A stretch of DNA of 7,219 bases, taken from contig QIGD01000058.1 of the NCBI GenBank assembly GCA_003229935.1, positions 1 to 7,219 of the forward strand, given 5' to 3'. The translations under genes and the position numbers were made by a program. The notes below the pieces were generated by a model. That model had not been told where the DNA came from and searched no databases. It was given only the letters and a program-made list of their open reading frames with translations. Origin of the DNA: Methanobacteriota archaeon (GTDB lineage: Archaea; Hydrothermarchaeota; Hydrothermarchaeia; Hydrothermarchaeales; BMS3B). This document shows, in pieces, positions 1 through 4,882 of the stretch. The stretch's first letter is position 1; each line of letters begins with the position of its first letter.

Positions 1-78
1 CTTTATGCCATAAATCTTCCTGAGCTCACTTGGAATTGTGATCTGGAATTTGCTTGTAACTTTTGATTTGTATACCAT
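1..78 (-). CDS. AbrB/SpoVT (MazE/VapB-like) DNA-binding protein, N-terminal part, runs off left edge
   Basis: The visible reading frame gives MVYKSKVTSKFQITIPSELR followed by KIYGIK. This is the swapped-hairpin AbrB/SpoVT fold signature (SKVTSKxQITIPxELR). Proteins of this family in archaea are small transcription regulators, most often antitoxins of PIN or MazF-type toxins, that bind their own promoter as dimers. An ATG four codons further upstream (position 90) is also in frame. The start at 78 is preferred because GGTGGT precedes it by four bases, while nothing like a ribosome binding site precedes 90. An in-frame TAA ten codons above 90 limits any longer start. The C-terminal half and any partner toxin lie outside the window, so antitoxin versus stand-alone regulator cannot be decided. 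Confidence 0.8.
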   Translation of the reverse strand, partial: MVYKSKVTSKFQITIPSELRKIYGIK

Positions 79-90
79 TCTTACCACCAT

Positions 91-411
91 ACTTAGTTGC
101 AGGGGTAACGTGGATGGTTAATTTTGTTTACTATGACCTTCAGGCACGCAGGCAGGCTATTCAGAGAGCAAATATAAATTTACGGTTTAGAAAAACCGGG
201 AATCTCGCCATGGAATCTAATTCTATTCCTACATTCACATTTAAACCTGCTGTGATGAAGGATTGATATGGGACTAAAACCTTCTGATAACACAGGTGCT
301 CTTCACCTTTAAAAAAGACTAAAAATACCAGGGGCTCAATTTGAGTCTCTGTTTTATATTACAACAAAACATTTAAATGTAATGAATTGTAATTATTTGT
401 AAGGTGATTTG
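91..411. other. Intergenic region between divergent regulator genes
   Basis: No convincing gene is seen in these 321 bases. Contents: a (C)AGGC-rich, slightly repetitive patch at about 141-158; an AATATAAATT stretch at 171-180 that could be a TATA element for the leftward AbrB-type gene; a small hairpin at 183-198 (CGGTTT, loop AGAA, AAACCG); a weak inverted repeat CTCAA-T-TTGAG at 335-345; and the TATA/palindrome element of the rightward toxin-antitoxin operon at 369-380. An open frame of 67 codons on the plus strand starts within the AbrB antisense and has no ribosome binding site or recognisable motif. Confidence 0.6.
363..380 (+). promoter_or_regulatory. BRE/TATA element containing a 12-bp perfect palindrome (putative operator of the TA operon)
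   Basis: ACATTTAAATGT at 369-380 is a perfect 12-bp palindrome whose core TTTAAA reads as an archaeal TATA element, with an A-rich BRE-like stretch (CAAAAC, 365-370) before it. It is centred about 37 bases before the antitoxin ATG, giving a predicted transcription start near 400 and a short leader that still holds the Shine-Dalgarno. RHH antitoxins bind short palindromes in their own promoter, so occlusion of TBP by the antitoxin or toxin-antitoxin complex is a natural inference. TTGTAA also occurs twice ten bases apart (387-392, 397-402). Confidence 0.45.
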
Positions 412-732
412 ATGGGCAATGTACAGGTAAGACTGCCACAAGAGTCAATAGAAGAAATAGACCTGCTTAGAAACAAGCTTGGAAGCACCCGGTCTGAAGT
501 TATAAGAAGGGCATTAAGCATGGGGATAAGCCATATAAAAGCGGAACTTGCTCTAAAGGAATATATCGAGAATAAGATAACTCTATGCAAGGCAGCTCAA
601 ACTTCTGGAATGTCTATATCAGAATTCGCTGAGTTTGCATCTGGAAAGGGGATTCCTTTCATCCGTTATCCAATGGAAGAGGCGGAGAAGGATTTGGATA
701 AACTGAGGAAGATTCATGCAAGTTCTCCCTGA
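412..732 (+). CDS. Antitoxin: ribbon-helix-helix N-terminus plus UPF0175-type C-terminus
   Basis: This 106-residue protein has two parts. Residues 1 to about 45 (VQVRLPQESIEEIDLLRNKL, then STRSEVIRRALSMGI) are a ribbon-helix-helix DNA-binding domain: beta strand, two helices, and the SRSE-like turn. Residues 46-106 resemble UPF0175 antitoxins, with a short HTH in which KAAQTSGMSISEFAEFASGK follows an E-I-K-T-L helix, then a tail that would wrap the toxin. The start ATG 412 follows AGGTGATT, a near-perfect match to the archaeal 16S tail; a TTG one codon earlier is not needed. The stop lies 17 bases inside the next gene, so translation is coupled. Expected role: neutralise the PIN-type toxin encoded downstream and repress the operon by binding its promoter. 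UPF0175 proteins paired with DUF3368 toxins are known predicted TA modules in archaea and cyanobacteria; activity here is inferred. Confidence 0.85.
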   Translation: MGNVQVRLPQESIEEIDLLRNKLGSTRSEVIRRALSMGISHIKAELALKEYIENKITLCKAAQTSGMSISEFAEFASGKGIPFIRYPMEEAEKDLDKLRKIHASSP

Positions 733-1195
733 TTCCTCAACAATTATTTCCCTTGCAAAAACAGGCTCCCTTCATCTTCTGAAAAAGACTTTTGGTGAGG
801 TTTGGATTACAGAGGAAGTGGAAAGGGAAGTAACTTTTGGGAACTTCTCTGAGGTGAAAGAAGTCAAGAGAAGCATAGGTAAGTGGATAAAGACCCTGAA
901 AGTTAAAACAATAAATTACAGAGAATTTGACGGACTTGGCCCCGGTGAAAAAAGTATTTTGAGTTATGGAAAGGGGAAAAATGGTGTATTGCTCATTCTA
1001 GATGAGATAGAAGCAAGGGCTGTCGCAGAGAGTGAAAGGATACCCTACATAGGCACGATTGGTCTTATTGTGTTTGCCTGTGAAACCAGAAGGGTGTCAA
1101 AGGAGGAAGCCATAGATATTGTTAAAAAGCTTGCCAGAAGTGACTTCAGAATGACAGTAGAACTTTATGACTGGGCACTGGAGAGGTTGAAGTAA
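716..1195 (+). CDS. DUF3368-family PIN-like toxin (predicted ribonuclease)
   Basis: This 159-residue protein is a full-length DUF3368 member, a branch of the PIN/VapC superfamily. PIN toxins are Mg-dependent RNases that cut tRNA, rRNA or mRNA when freed from antitoxin. Visible acidic residues fit the active site: D6 in LPDSSTIISLAK, E78 in GLGPGEKSIL, and D96/E97 in LLILDEIEARAVAE. The conserved IPYIGTIGLIVFACE segment and the C-terminal SDFRMTVELYDWALERL helix (family pattern F.is..ly..vL) are also present. ATG 716 is preceded by GAGG eight bases upstream and overlaps the antitoxin gene, the usual VapBC arrangement. No truncation or loss of a key residue is seen, so the toxin appears intact. 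The actual RNA target is unknown. The gene converges with the cas remnants and is separated from them by 112 bases. Confidence 0.87.
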   Translation: MQVLPDSSTIISLAKTGSLHLLKKTFGEVWITEEVEREVTFGNFSEVKEVKRSIGKWIKTLKVKTINYREFDGLGPGEKSILSYGKGKNGVLLILDEIEARAVAESERIPYIGTIGLIVFACETRRVSKEEAIDIVKKLARSDFRMTVELYDWALERLK

Positions 1196-1242
1196 AGAGA
1201 ATATTTCATGTCTAAAGGTTATTTATCTATATAATGGTGATA

Positions 1243-1249
1243 CTTTTTG
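1243..1249 (+). terminator. Possible oligo-T terminator of the toxin-antitoxin operon
   Basis: A T5 tract (CTTTTTG) lies 48 bases past the toxin stop codon in the convergent gap. Archaeal termination commonly needs only oligo-T without a hairpin. The tract is short, so this is weak. Confidence 0.25.
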
Positions 1250-1307
1250 AGAAGGGAATGAATTCAGATTATATTGGATTTTGGATTTTCCTTTCCATAT
1301 TCAAACT

Positions 1308-2069
1308 CTATGGAGTAATTGTATGGATAGGTACATATTCTGAAGGATTTCCATATTCCGTTATTTCGTTCTGAATCCACCACAGTGGAATCTTAACTTG
1401 GTTTTCAACAGAAAGAGCCTCCCCACCTGATTTATTGAAGATATTTTCAGGTATTACTTCAATTTTCTGATAACTCTGTTCTCTTACCCGGATTATTTTT
1501 CCACTTTCTTCTCCAAAGGCGATTTCAGGTGGAGAATAACCAAAAATAGTACATTTTTCAAATACAGATTTTAGCTTAGATGGAGATATTAAAGGTGTAT
1601 CACTATATATTAAATCATATGCTGAATCACAGAATTCTTTTATATCTTTATAACTGCAAGCTTTAAGGAATTTATTTAGATGTTTTAGAGATTCCTTTAG
1701 CAGGTCTTCACTGTATGGCGGTTCCTTTAGGGGTGGGAATATCTTCAATTCATGGGCAATCCTATTTTCAGGAACCTGCCCATTTCTATTCAACCTGCCT
1801 GCCCTCTGGCCTAAAGCATCCGGCGATGCCAGTTCGGTATACATTATATCACAGGAGATATCAAGGGAAACCTCAATAACCTGGGTTGCCACCAGGATGA
1901 AGGGCTTCTTTTTAACTCCTTGCATTATCTCGGTTTCTTTTTTTATTCTGTGATTGAAGGTGAATTGAGAGTGATAGAGAAGAATATTGCTCTCACCCTC
2001 ACCTGCATTGAGATTGGTAAGACTTGTTTCTGAAAGCCATACGATATTTATTCCTTTCGACTCATTCAT
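1308..2069 (-). CDS. Chimeric remnant: Cas7 (Cst2/DevR) N-terminus fused in frame to the Cas3 C-terminal helicase domain
   Basis: Residues 1-28 (MNESKGINIVWLSETSLTNL, then NAGEGESN) look like the start of a type I-B Cas7 of the Cst2/DevR kind, where a KG-hydrophobic strand is followed by S..LN.GEG..N. From about residue 29 the frame runs as Cas3: LLYHSQFTFNHR (motif IV region), FILVATQVIEVSLDI (58-71, motif V) and SPDALGQRAGRLNRNG (82-97, motif VI with Q88, R92 and R95). A Cas3-specific C-terminal tail follows. The HD nuclease and the RecA-1 domain with Walker A and DExH are absent, so no nuclease or helicase activity is expected. ATG 2069 is chosen because AGGTGA sits just before it; the GTG at 2078 is part of that site. 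It overlaps the cas8 stop (ATGAATGA), the normal coupling of cas8 and cas7. The TAG stop at 1308 may itself be an early end. Confidence 0.75.
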   Translation of the reverse strand: MNESKGINIVWLSETSLTNLNAGEGESNILLYHSQFTFNHRIKKETEIMQGVKKKPFILVATQVIEVSLDISCDIMYTELASPDALGQRAGRLNRNGQVPENRIAHELKIFPPLKEPPYSEDLLKESLKHLNKFLKACSYKDIKEFCDSAYDLIYSDTPLISPSKLKSVFEKCTIFGYSPPEIAFGEESGKIIRVREQSYQKIEVIPENIFNKSGGEALSVENQVKIPLWWIQNEITEYGNPSEYVPIHTITP

Positions 2070-2391
2070 TTGTTTCACCTTCTTTTCTGGACTTTATAGA
2101 ATAATACATGGAAGAATATACAACCAGAAGGTCTCTGATTTCCTTCCACTGTTCCTCATATGTCTTGACAAGCTGGATTAATCCATCAAGAGCAGTGGGT
2201 TTTATTCTGGCCCGTTCCTTATTGTCAAATCCTACAATCTTCCTTGAGACTTCCCTCAACACACTCCAGAATTCACATAAATTTCTGGTTTTGTCCAATT
2301 TATAAAGTAGGCTCAAATTATTTTTTGACGCCACCGCTATAATGTTCCCAACACTTTTTATTGTATCCAGATTTTCCTTTGGAATACCCAT
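2062..2391 (-). CDS. Cas11-like small subunit from an internal start within cas8
   Basis: This 109-residue segment is the last part of the cas8 frame, 23 sense codons after the TGA. ATG 2391 is preceded by a perfect GGAGGTG with a 7-base spacer, the best Shine-Dalgarno in the operon, built from the codons of WRW. The product is predicted helical (SVGNIIAVASKNNLSLLYKL, a long central helix around FWSVLREVSRKIVGF, and LDGLIQLVKTYEEQWKEIRD), as in the C-terminal bundle of Cas8 that also serves as the Cascade small subunit. In type I-B, I-C and I-D systems independent translation of Cas11 from the 3' end of the large-subunit gene has been shown experimentally. Here the placement suggests the same, and the upstream TGA would not block it. 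Its stop overlaps the next gene's start. Whether it is still expressed, with the rest of Cascade missing, is unknown. Confidence 0.6.
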   Translation of the reverse strand: MGIPKENLDTIKSVGNIIAVASKNNLSLLYKLDKTRNLCEFWSVLREVSRKIVGFDNKERARIKPTALDGLIQLVKTYEEQWKEIRDLLVVYSSMYYSIKSRKEGETNE

Positions 2392-2398
2392 TCTTTTC

Positions 2399-2405
2399 CA
2401 CCTCC
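2399..2405 (-). promoter_or_regulatory. Internal Shine-Dalgarno GGAGGTG for the Cas11-like product
   Basis: Seven bases fully complementary to the archaeal 16S 3' end, spaced seven bases (GAAAAGA) from ATG 2391, lie inside the cas8 frame in the codons of W-R-W. Its strength and spacing argue for a real internal start rather than a chance Met codon. Confidence 0.65.
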
Positions 2406-2460
2406 AAATATATATTAAAGTTTCAAAATATTCTCTTGCTTTTTTTGAAAATCCTACATG

Positions 2461-3453
2461 TCAACCCTTCCTGGGCAGAAGCTGTTTTGTAAAATGTCTG
2501 AAATCATCTTTCAGGAATGATTCTGATAGTTTTTCCTGAATAGTCCTCGTGATTTCCCAATTTACAGGTGAACCTTTGGAATTGTCATTGAAAAAGTATA
2601 TCTCCTTTATAATTTCTGCATAAATCGGAGGTCCTTTATCTGTAGAAATTTCCCGTATTATATGCACAATATTACCTTTGAGGGAGAGGTCATCATACTT
2701 TACATTCTTCATAGTACCAAGAGGGATATGAACAACAAACCACTGAGTGGCATAGGCAACAGGGTCCTCCACTTCCAAAAAGAAACGTTCGTAAAAACAT
2801 AACAGAGTACTGTATTCTCCTAGTGTATTCTCAACCTTGTTACTCCCTCTTTCTACTCTCAAGTTGGAATATCTTCCAGAAGGATAAAGTATCTCCCTAT
2901 AGCTTTCTTTAAAGATTGTCAATTCCTTTATTGAATTCATTTTTGGAAGAAAAACAAAGGTTTTACCTCTTGGAAATGTCCTGTATACCAGACCATTATC
3001 AGCCCAGACGAGAATCCCGATGAGATAGCACTTAGGACAGAAATTGGAAAAATATTCTTTGAAGGAGTATACCTCCCCATCCTTATAGGAGCGTACTCCA
3101 CTGAGGCTTTTAATTTTGGTGACAAAAGGATACGATGCCTGCTGGAGTTTTTTATAGGGCCTGGAAAAACTCTCGCCACAAAGTATGCAGGTATCGGAAT
3201 CTTCACTCTGTATTAAATCCATAATATTACTAATTGCTCTGGAGGCTTTATCTTTAGAATATATCTCCTCTTTGAAAGCAACAATTCCCCCCACCTTTTT
3301 TTCTTCCTGGATAAGTATAAAATCCTTCTTTATTTCCTTTTCCTCTCCTGTCTTCTTGTCTTTGCTCCAGACTACAAGATTTTGACGGATATTCTTTATA
3401 ACATTTCCAAGCTGGTCAGGAAATCTATCATTGCCAGCGTTCAGTATTTTCAA
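2461..3453 (-). CDS. Central open segment of cas8 between the two nonsense codons
   Basis: This is the longest uninterrupted stretch of cas8: 330 residues if begun at TTG 3453, although the frame is open back to the TAG at 3541. It holds both CXXC pairs (C89/C92 and C139/C142 counted from TTG). No ATG follows the TAG until the helix SNIMDLIQ, about 78 residues in, and no Shine-Dalgarno precedes TTG 3453. It is therefore doubtful that this piece is translated without readthrough. It ends at LLPRKG followed by TGA. It is listed separately because a gene caller would report it as a gene; it is better read as part of the interrupted cas8. Confidence 0.5.
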   Translation of the reverse strand: MKILNAGNDRFPDQLGNVIKNIRQNLVVWSKDKKTGEEKEIKKDFILIQEEKKVGGIVAFKEEIYSKDKASRAISNIMDLIQSEDSDTCILCGESFSRPYKKLQQASYPFVTKIKSLSGVRSYKDGEVYSFKEYFSNFCPKCYLIGILVWADNGLVYRTFPRGKTFVFLPKMNSIKELTIFKESYREILYPSGRYSNLRVERGSNKVENTLGEYSTLLCFYERFFLEVEDPVAYATQWFVVHIPLGTMKNVKYDDLSLKGNIVHIIREISTDKGPPIYAEIIKEIYFFNDNSKGSPVNWEITRTIQEKLSESFLKDDFRHFTKQLLPRKG

Positions 3454-3650
3454 ACTATAATTTCCGATTGTAAGGTCAATCCCAAGGTCATCTTTATTTT
3501 CAGTTAATATTTTATAGAAATATTCCAGACCATTATCAAGCTAGGGGTCATTCTTAAAGCTGAACTTGATGACTCCATCATCTTCCTCTCCAACCGCAAC
3601 ACTATTTTTCATTTGAGATATCCACAACACCCCCTATCAAACCTGGTAAT

Positions 3651-3666
3651 ACTTAAAACTTTTGTA
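3651..3666 (-). promoter_or_regulatory. Candidate BRE/TATA promoter for cas8
   Basis: On the minus strand ACAAAAG is followed by TTTTAAGT, centred about 43 bases before ATG 3612, predicting a start near 3629 and a short leader. The ribosome binding site is poor: only GTGGAT at about 8 bases and GGGGGTG further off. The stronger TATATAAA element at 3720-3728 could also fire leftward with a longer leader. Confidence 0.3.
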
Positions 3667-3717
3667 ACCCCACCGGAAAAGTGATATGAAAGGTATTATT
3701 CAAATCTGAAAATCGTA

Positions 3718-3730
3718 AATTTATATATTT
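3718..3730 (+). promoter_or_regulatory. TATA element for a rightward, near-leaderless transcript
   Basis: AATTTATATATTTT centred near 3724 lies about 31 bases before ATG 3755, the spacing expected for archaeal transcription starting a few bases before the codon. The element is nearly symmetric and might serve cas8 on the other strand instead. Confidence 0.35.
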
Positions 3731-3754
3731 TGCTTTGTAAAACCTTTAGAATAT

Positions 3755-3931
3755 ATGCGAAGGATTACATTGACAGAAAAGCGGTTTCGTGCTTTTATCG
3801 AGTTTTCCAGAGAACTCCTTGAAAATGAAAAAGGTTCTTTTTTACATGACCTCCACCATTCCAAAGCCCATGGAATTTTTCTCTCCAAAACCTGCCTCAT
3901 AGCCTATCTCCAGAAGTTCCTTAGAGCCTGA
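3755..3931 (+). pseudogene. 5' stub of an unidentified gene, running into cas6 antisense
   Basis: From ATG 3755 the frame reads MRRITLTEKRFRAFIEFSRE then LLENEKGSF, a plausible soluble helical protein N-terminus. After about 29 residues it enters sequence that is the complement of the cas6 3' end and closes at 3931 after 58 codons. The protein-like quality is confined to the part before position 3842. A TATA element sits at leaderless spacing upstream. The simplest reading is the beginning of a gene cut off by a rearrangement that placed cas6 tail-to-tail against it. The style resembles short N-termini of archaeal transposases or small regulators, but I do not recognise the family. It may also be a chance reading frame; base composition alone does not settle it. 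Confidence 0.3.
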
Positions 3932-4549
3932 AACAGAAAAATCCATCATATAAGCCCTGTGGAAAGTGCCCTTGATTTCAATGCGGCGCTGTTTTGTATA
4001 GCTGGGAGGATGGATTTCAAGCTCTGTATTGGAAGGTGGTCTGCCATAGAAAAGCTCATACTTCTTCATAAGATTCCTTCTAAGATTCTCGTAAAATTTG
4101 GCCTCGGAAGGATTCAAATCCCAGGGTTTCAGGCCACATGGTATTTTTATCATGGTGCTAACATTTATGGGCGAGAGGGTGCGGAGCTTCACGGGCATGT
4201 GATTAAATTCAGGGGTTTTGAGTACTTCCATTCTCTCCAGATGGAACCTCTCCGAGCCTATCTGTAGCACCCCATTATCCAGCAAACCCTCCACAGCCGC
4301 CTTAAGTACCTCGTGCCTCGGGGAGGAGAGCAGAAAGTACCCGCCCATATCGAAAACAAGCCCATCCTTCACAGCTCTCCCACCCTTGAGGTCAGAGAAG
4401 GTGAAGTGTTTGATGCTCTTTGATTTGTGGACAGAATATGCAAGTTCTAGGTCAGCCTCTCTGAAGGCTCTGTACAGAACGCCCGCAAGGTAATGGTTGT
4501 AGTTGAAGGGAACAAACCCCCCGCCGCCAAAGGAAATCTTTATCCTCAT
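3842..4549 (-). CDS. cas6: Cas6 CRISPR repeat endoribonuclease
   Basis: This 235-residue protein is complete. Cas6 cuts pre-crRNA within repeats in a metal-independent reaction and usually stays on the crRNA 3' hairpin. The N-terminal ferredoxin-like domain begins MRIKISF and shows FVPFNYNHYLAGVLYRAF (12-29), then H41 in SVHKSKSIKHFTFSDL, the position of the general-acid/base histidine in the family (compare P. furiosus His46). The glycine-rich loop typical of Cas6, GYEAGFGEKNSMGFGMVEV, closes the C-terminus. ATG 4549 is preceded by GGAGAGGT at good spacing. The gene heads the cas operon and is separated from cas8 by about 230 bases. Sampled lines suggest it is more GC-rich (about 45-57%) than cas8 and the cas3 remnant (about 27-42%), hinting at a different origin. 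It is the only apparently intact cas gene; no array is visible to serve it here. Confidence 0.9.
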   Translation of the reverse strand: MRIKISFGGGGFVPFNYNHYLAGVLYRAFREADLELAYSVHKSKSIKHFTFSDLKGGRAVKDGLVFDMGGYFLLSSPRHEVLKAAVEGLLDNGVLQIGSERFHLERMEVLKTPEFNHMPVKLRTLSPINVSTMIKIPCGLKPWDLNPSEAKFYENLRRNLMKKYELFYGRPPSNTELEIHPPSYTKQRRIEIKGTFHRAYMMDFSVSGSKELLEIGYEAGFGEKNSMGFGMVEVM

Positions 4550-4561
4550 TTTTACCTCTCC

Positions 4562-4608
4562 AGTGAACTTACTCCTTGCTCGCGCAAGGGCCTTTTTCCT
4601 GGTTCATC
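4562..4608 (-). ncRNA. Candidate structured RNA domain in the cas6 leader
   Basis: On the minus strand CCTTGC-GCGA-GCAAGG (4588-4573) forms a six-pair stem capped by a GNRA tetraloop. TGAAC and GTTCA on either side can pair as an outer helix, ending 12-17 bases before the cas6 start. Upstream, CTGC-TTCG-GCAG (4642-4631) is a UUCG-capped hairpin, or alternatively CTGCGAAG pairs with CTTCGGCAG. GGACT and AGTCC could close that larger domain. This may be a 5' UTR element or a separate small RNA; no known family is recognised. Confidence 0.3.
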
Positions 4609-4728
4609 GAGTGGACTTGCCCTGATATTACTGCCGAAGCAGAAACACAGAGTAGAGGTTTTCTCTTCGCAGGCGTGAATTCGGACAGTCCCAGCCCTAC
4701 TTTTTCAATTTCTCATTTAATCTTTATG

Positions 4729-4743
4729 ATTTATATCTTTTGC
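4729..4743 (-). promoter_or_regulatory. BRE/TATA promoter of cas6
   Basis: The minus strand reads GCAAAA-GATATAAAT, a good archaeal BRE plus TATA pair. Transcription would begin near 4705, leaving a leader of about 155 bases before ATG 4549, unusually long for an archaeal mRNA. Confidence 0.5.
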
Positions 4744-4820
4744 GAGAGCGTAGGAAAAGTGAAAAGTAAACTATCGGCTCTCATCTCATCCCATCGGAAG
4801 GGAATTTTCCGCCGAATGGT

Positions 4821-4833
4821 TAAATAAAAAAGG
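4821..4833 (-). terminator. Oligo-T terminator after the asnB-dph6 gene
   Basis: The minus strand reads CCTTTTTTATTTA about 50 bases past the stop codon at 4883. T6 followed by an AT-rich stretch is the usual archaeal intrinsic terminator. It also separates this gene from the cas6 promoter about 80 bases on. Confidence 0.4.
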
Positions 4834-4882
4834 TTGAGCATACTAATAGCTTTCCATATTACGAGATTCTGACGATGCAATG

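Larger units (their letters stand above)
2062..3612 (-). pseudogene. cas8: cas8 large subunit (Cst1/Cas8a1-like, CXXC-CXXC) interrupted by in-frame TAG and TGA
   Basis: Read from ATG 3612, one frame continues for 516 codons apart from TAG at codon 24 (3543-3541) and TGA at codon 384 (2463-2461). Sense on both sides is coherent: VIKFSFKNDP-stop-LDNGLEYFYKIL at the N-terminus, and LLPRKG-stop-HVGFSKKAREYFETLIYIW at the junction with the helical C-terminus. Two zinc-knuckle pairs, C142/C145 (TCILCGES) and C192/C195 (FCPKCYL), flank a fold typical of the Cst1/Cas8a1 large subunit of type I Cascade, which recognises the PAM and bridges crRNA and target. Either stop could come from TGG by one G-to-A change. 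No frameshift is needed. TAG could alternatively be read as pyrrolysine if the host decodes it; the TGA has no such simple explanation. It lies between cas6 and the cas7/cas3 remnant, in normal Tneap order. Confidence 0.8.
4550..4882. other. Intergenic region upstream of cas6: promoter, long leader with hairpins, asnB-side terminator
   Basis: No open reading frame of note fits in these 333 bases. On the minus strand, in order from asnB: an oligo-T tract (4831-4826), an imperfect inverted repeat (CCATTCGG at 4819-4812 against CCGATGG at 4797-4791), a BRE/TATA at 4743-4729, and a predicted leader of about 155 bases. The leader is more GC-rich than its surroundings and contains two stable-looking hairpins. 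No CRISPR repeat-spacer pattern and no tRNA fold was found. Confidence 0.6.

Noticed and set aside
63..266. Plus-strand open frame of 67 codons
   Set aside because: It begins antisense to the AbrB-type gene, has no Shine-Dalgarno and shows no recognisable motif.
1258..1374. Short hydrophobic plus-strand frame (MNSDYIGFWIFLSIFKLYGV...) with TATATAAT at leaderless spacing
   Set aside because: Most of it is the complement of the Cas3 C-terminal coding sequence, where hydrophobic antisense readings are common; promoter-like TA runs are frequent in this AT-rich gap.
2937..3206. Minus-strand frame of 89 codons inside cas8 in another phase
   Set aside because: It is a shadow of cas8, whose own frame carries the CXXC motifs and conserved blocks.
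3541..3543. Pyrrolysine insertion as the main explanation of the TAG in cas8
   Set aside because: The second stop is TGA, the neighbouring genes show other damage, and Trp fits the context; kept only as an alternative.
4573..4600. Plus-strand hairpin followed by CTTTTTCC as an intrinsic terminator
   Set aside because: No plus-strand gene precedes it; the hairpin is better considered in the leftward cas6 leader.
4590..4680. tRNA, because of GGTTCATCGAGT resembling a T-arm
   Set aside because: The T-loop does not match the GTTCRANNC consensus, and no acceptor or anticodon stems pair at the right distances.
4550..4882. CRISPR array or leader next to cas6
   Set aside because: No repeated 24-40 base unit occurs here or elsewhere in the window.
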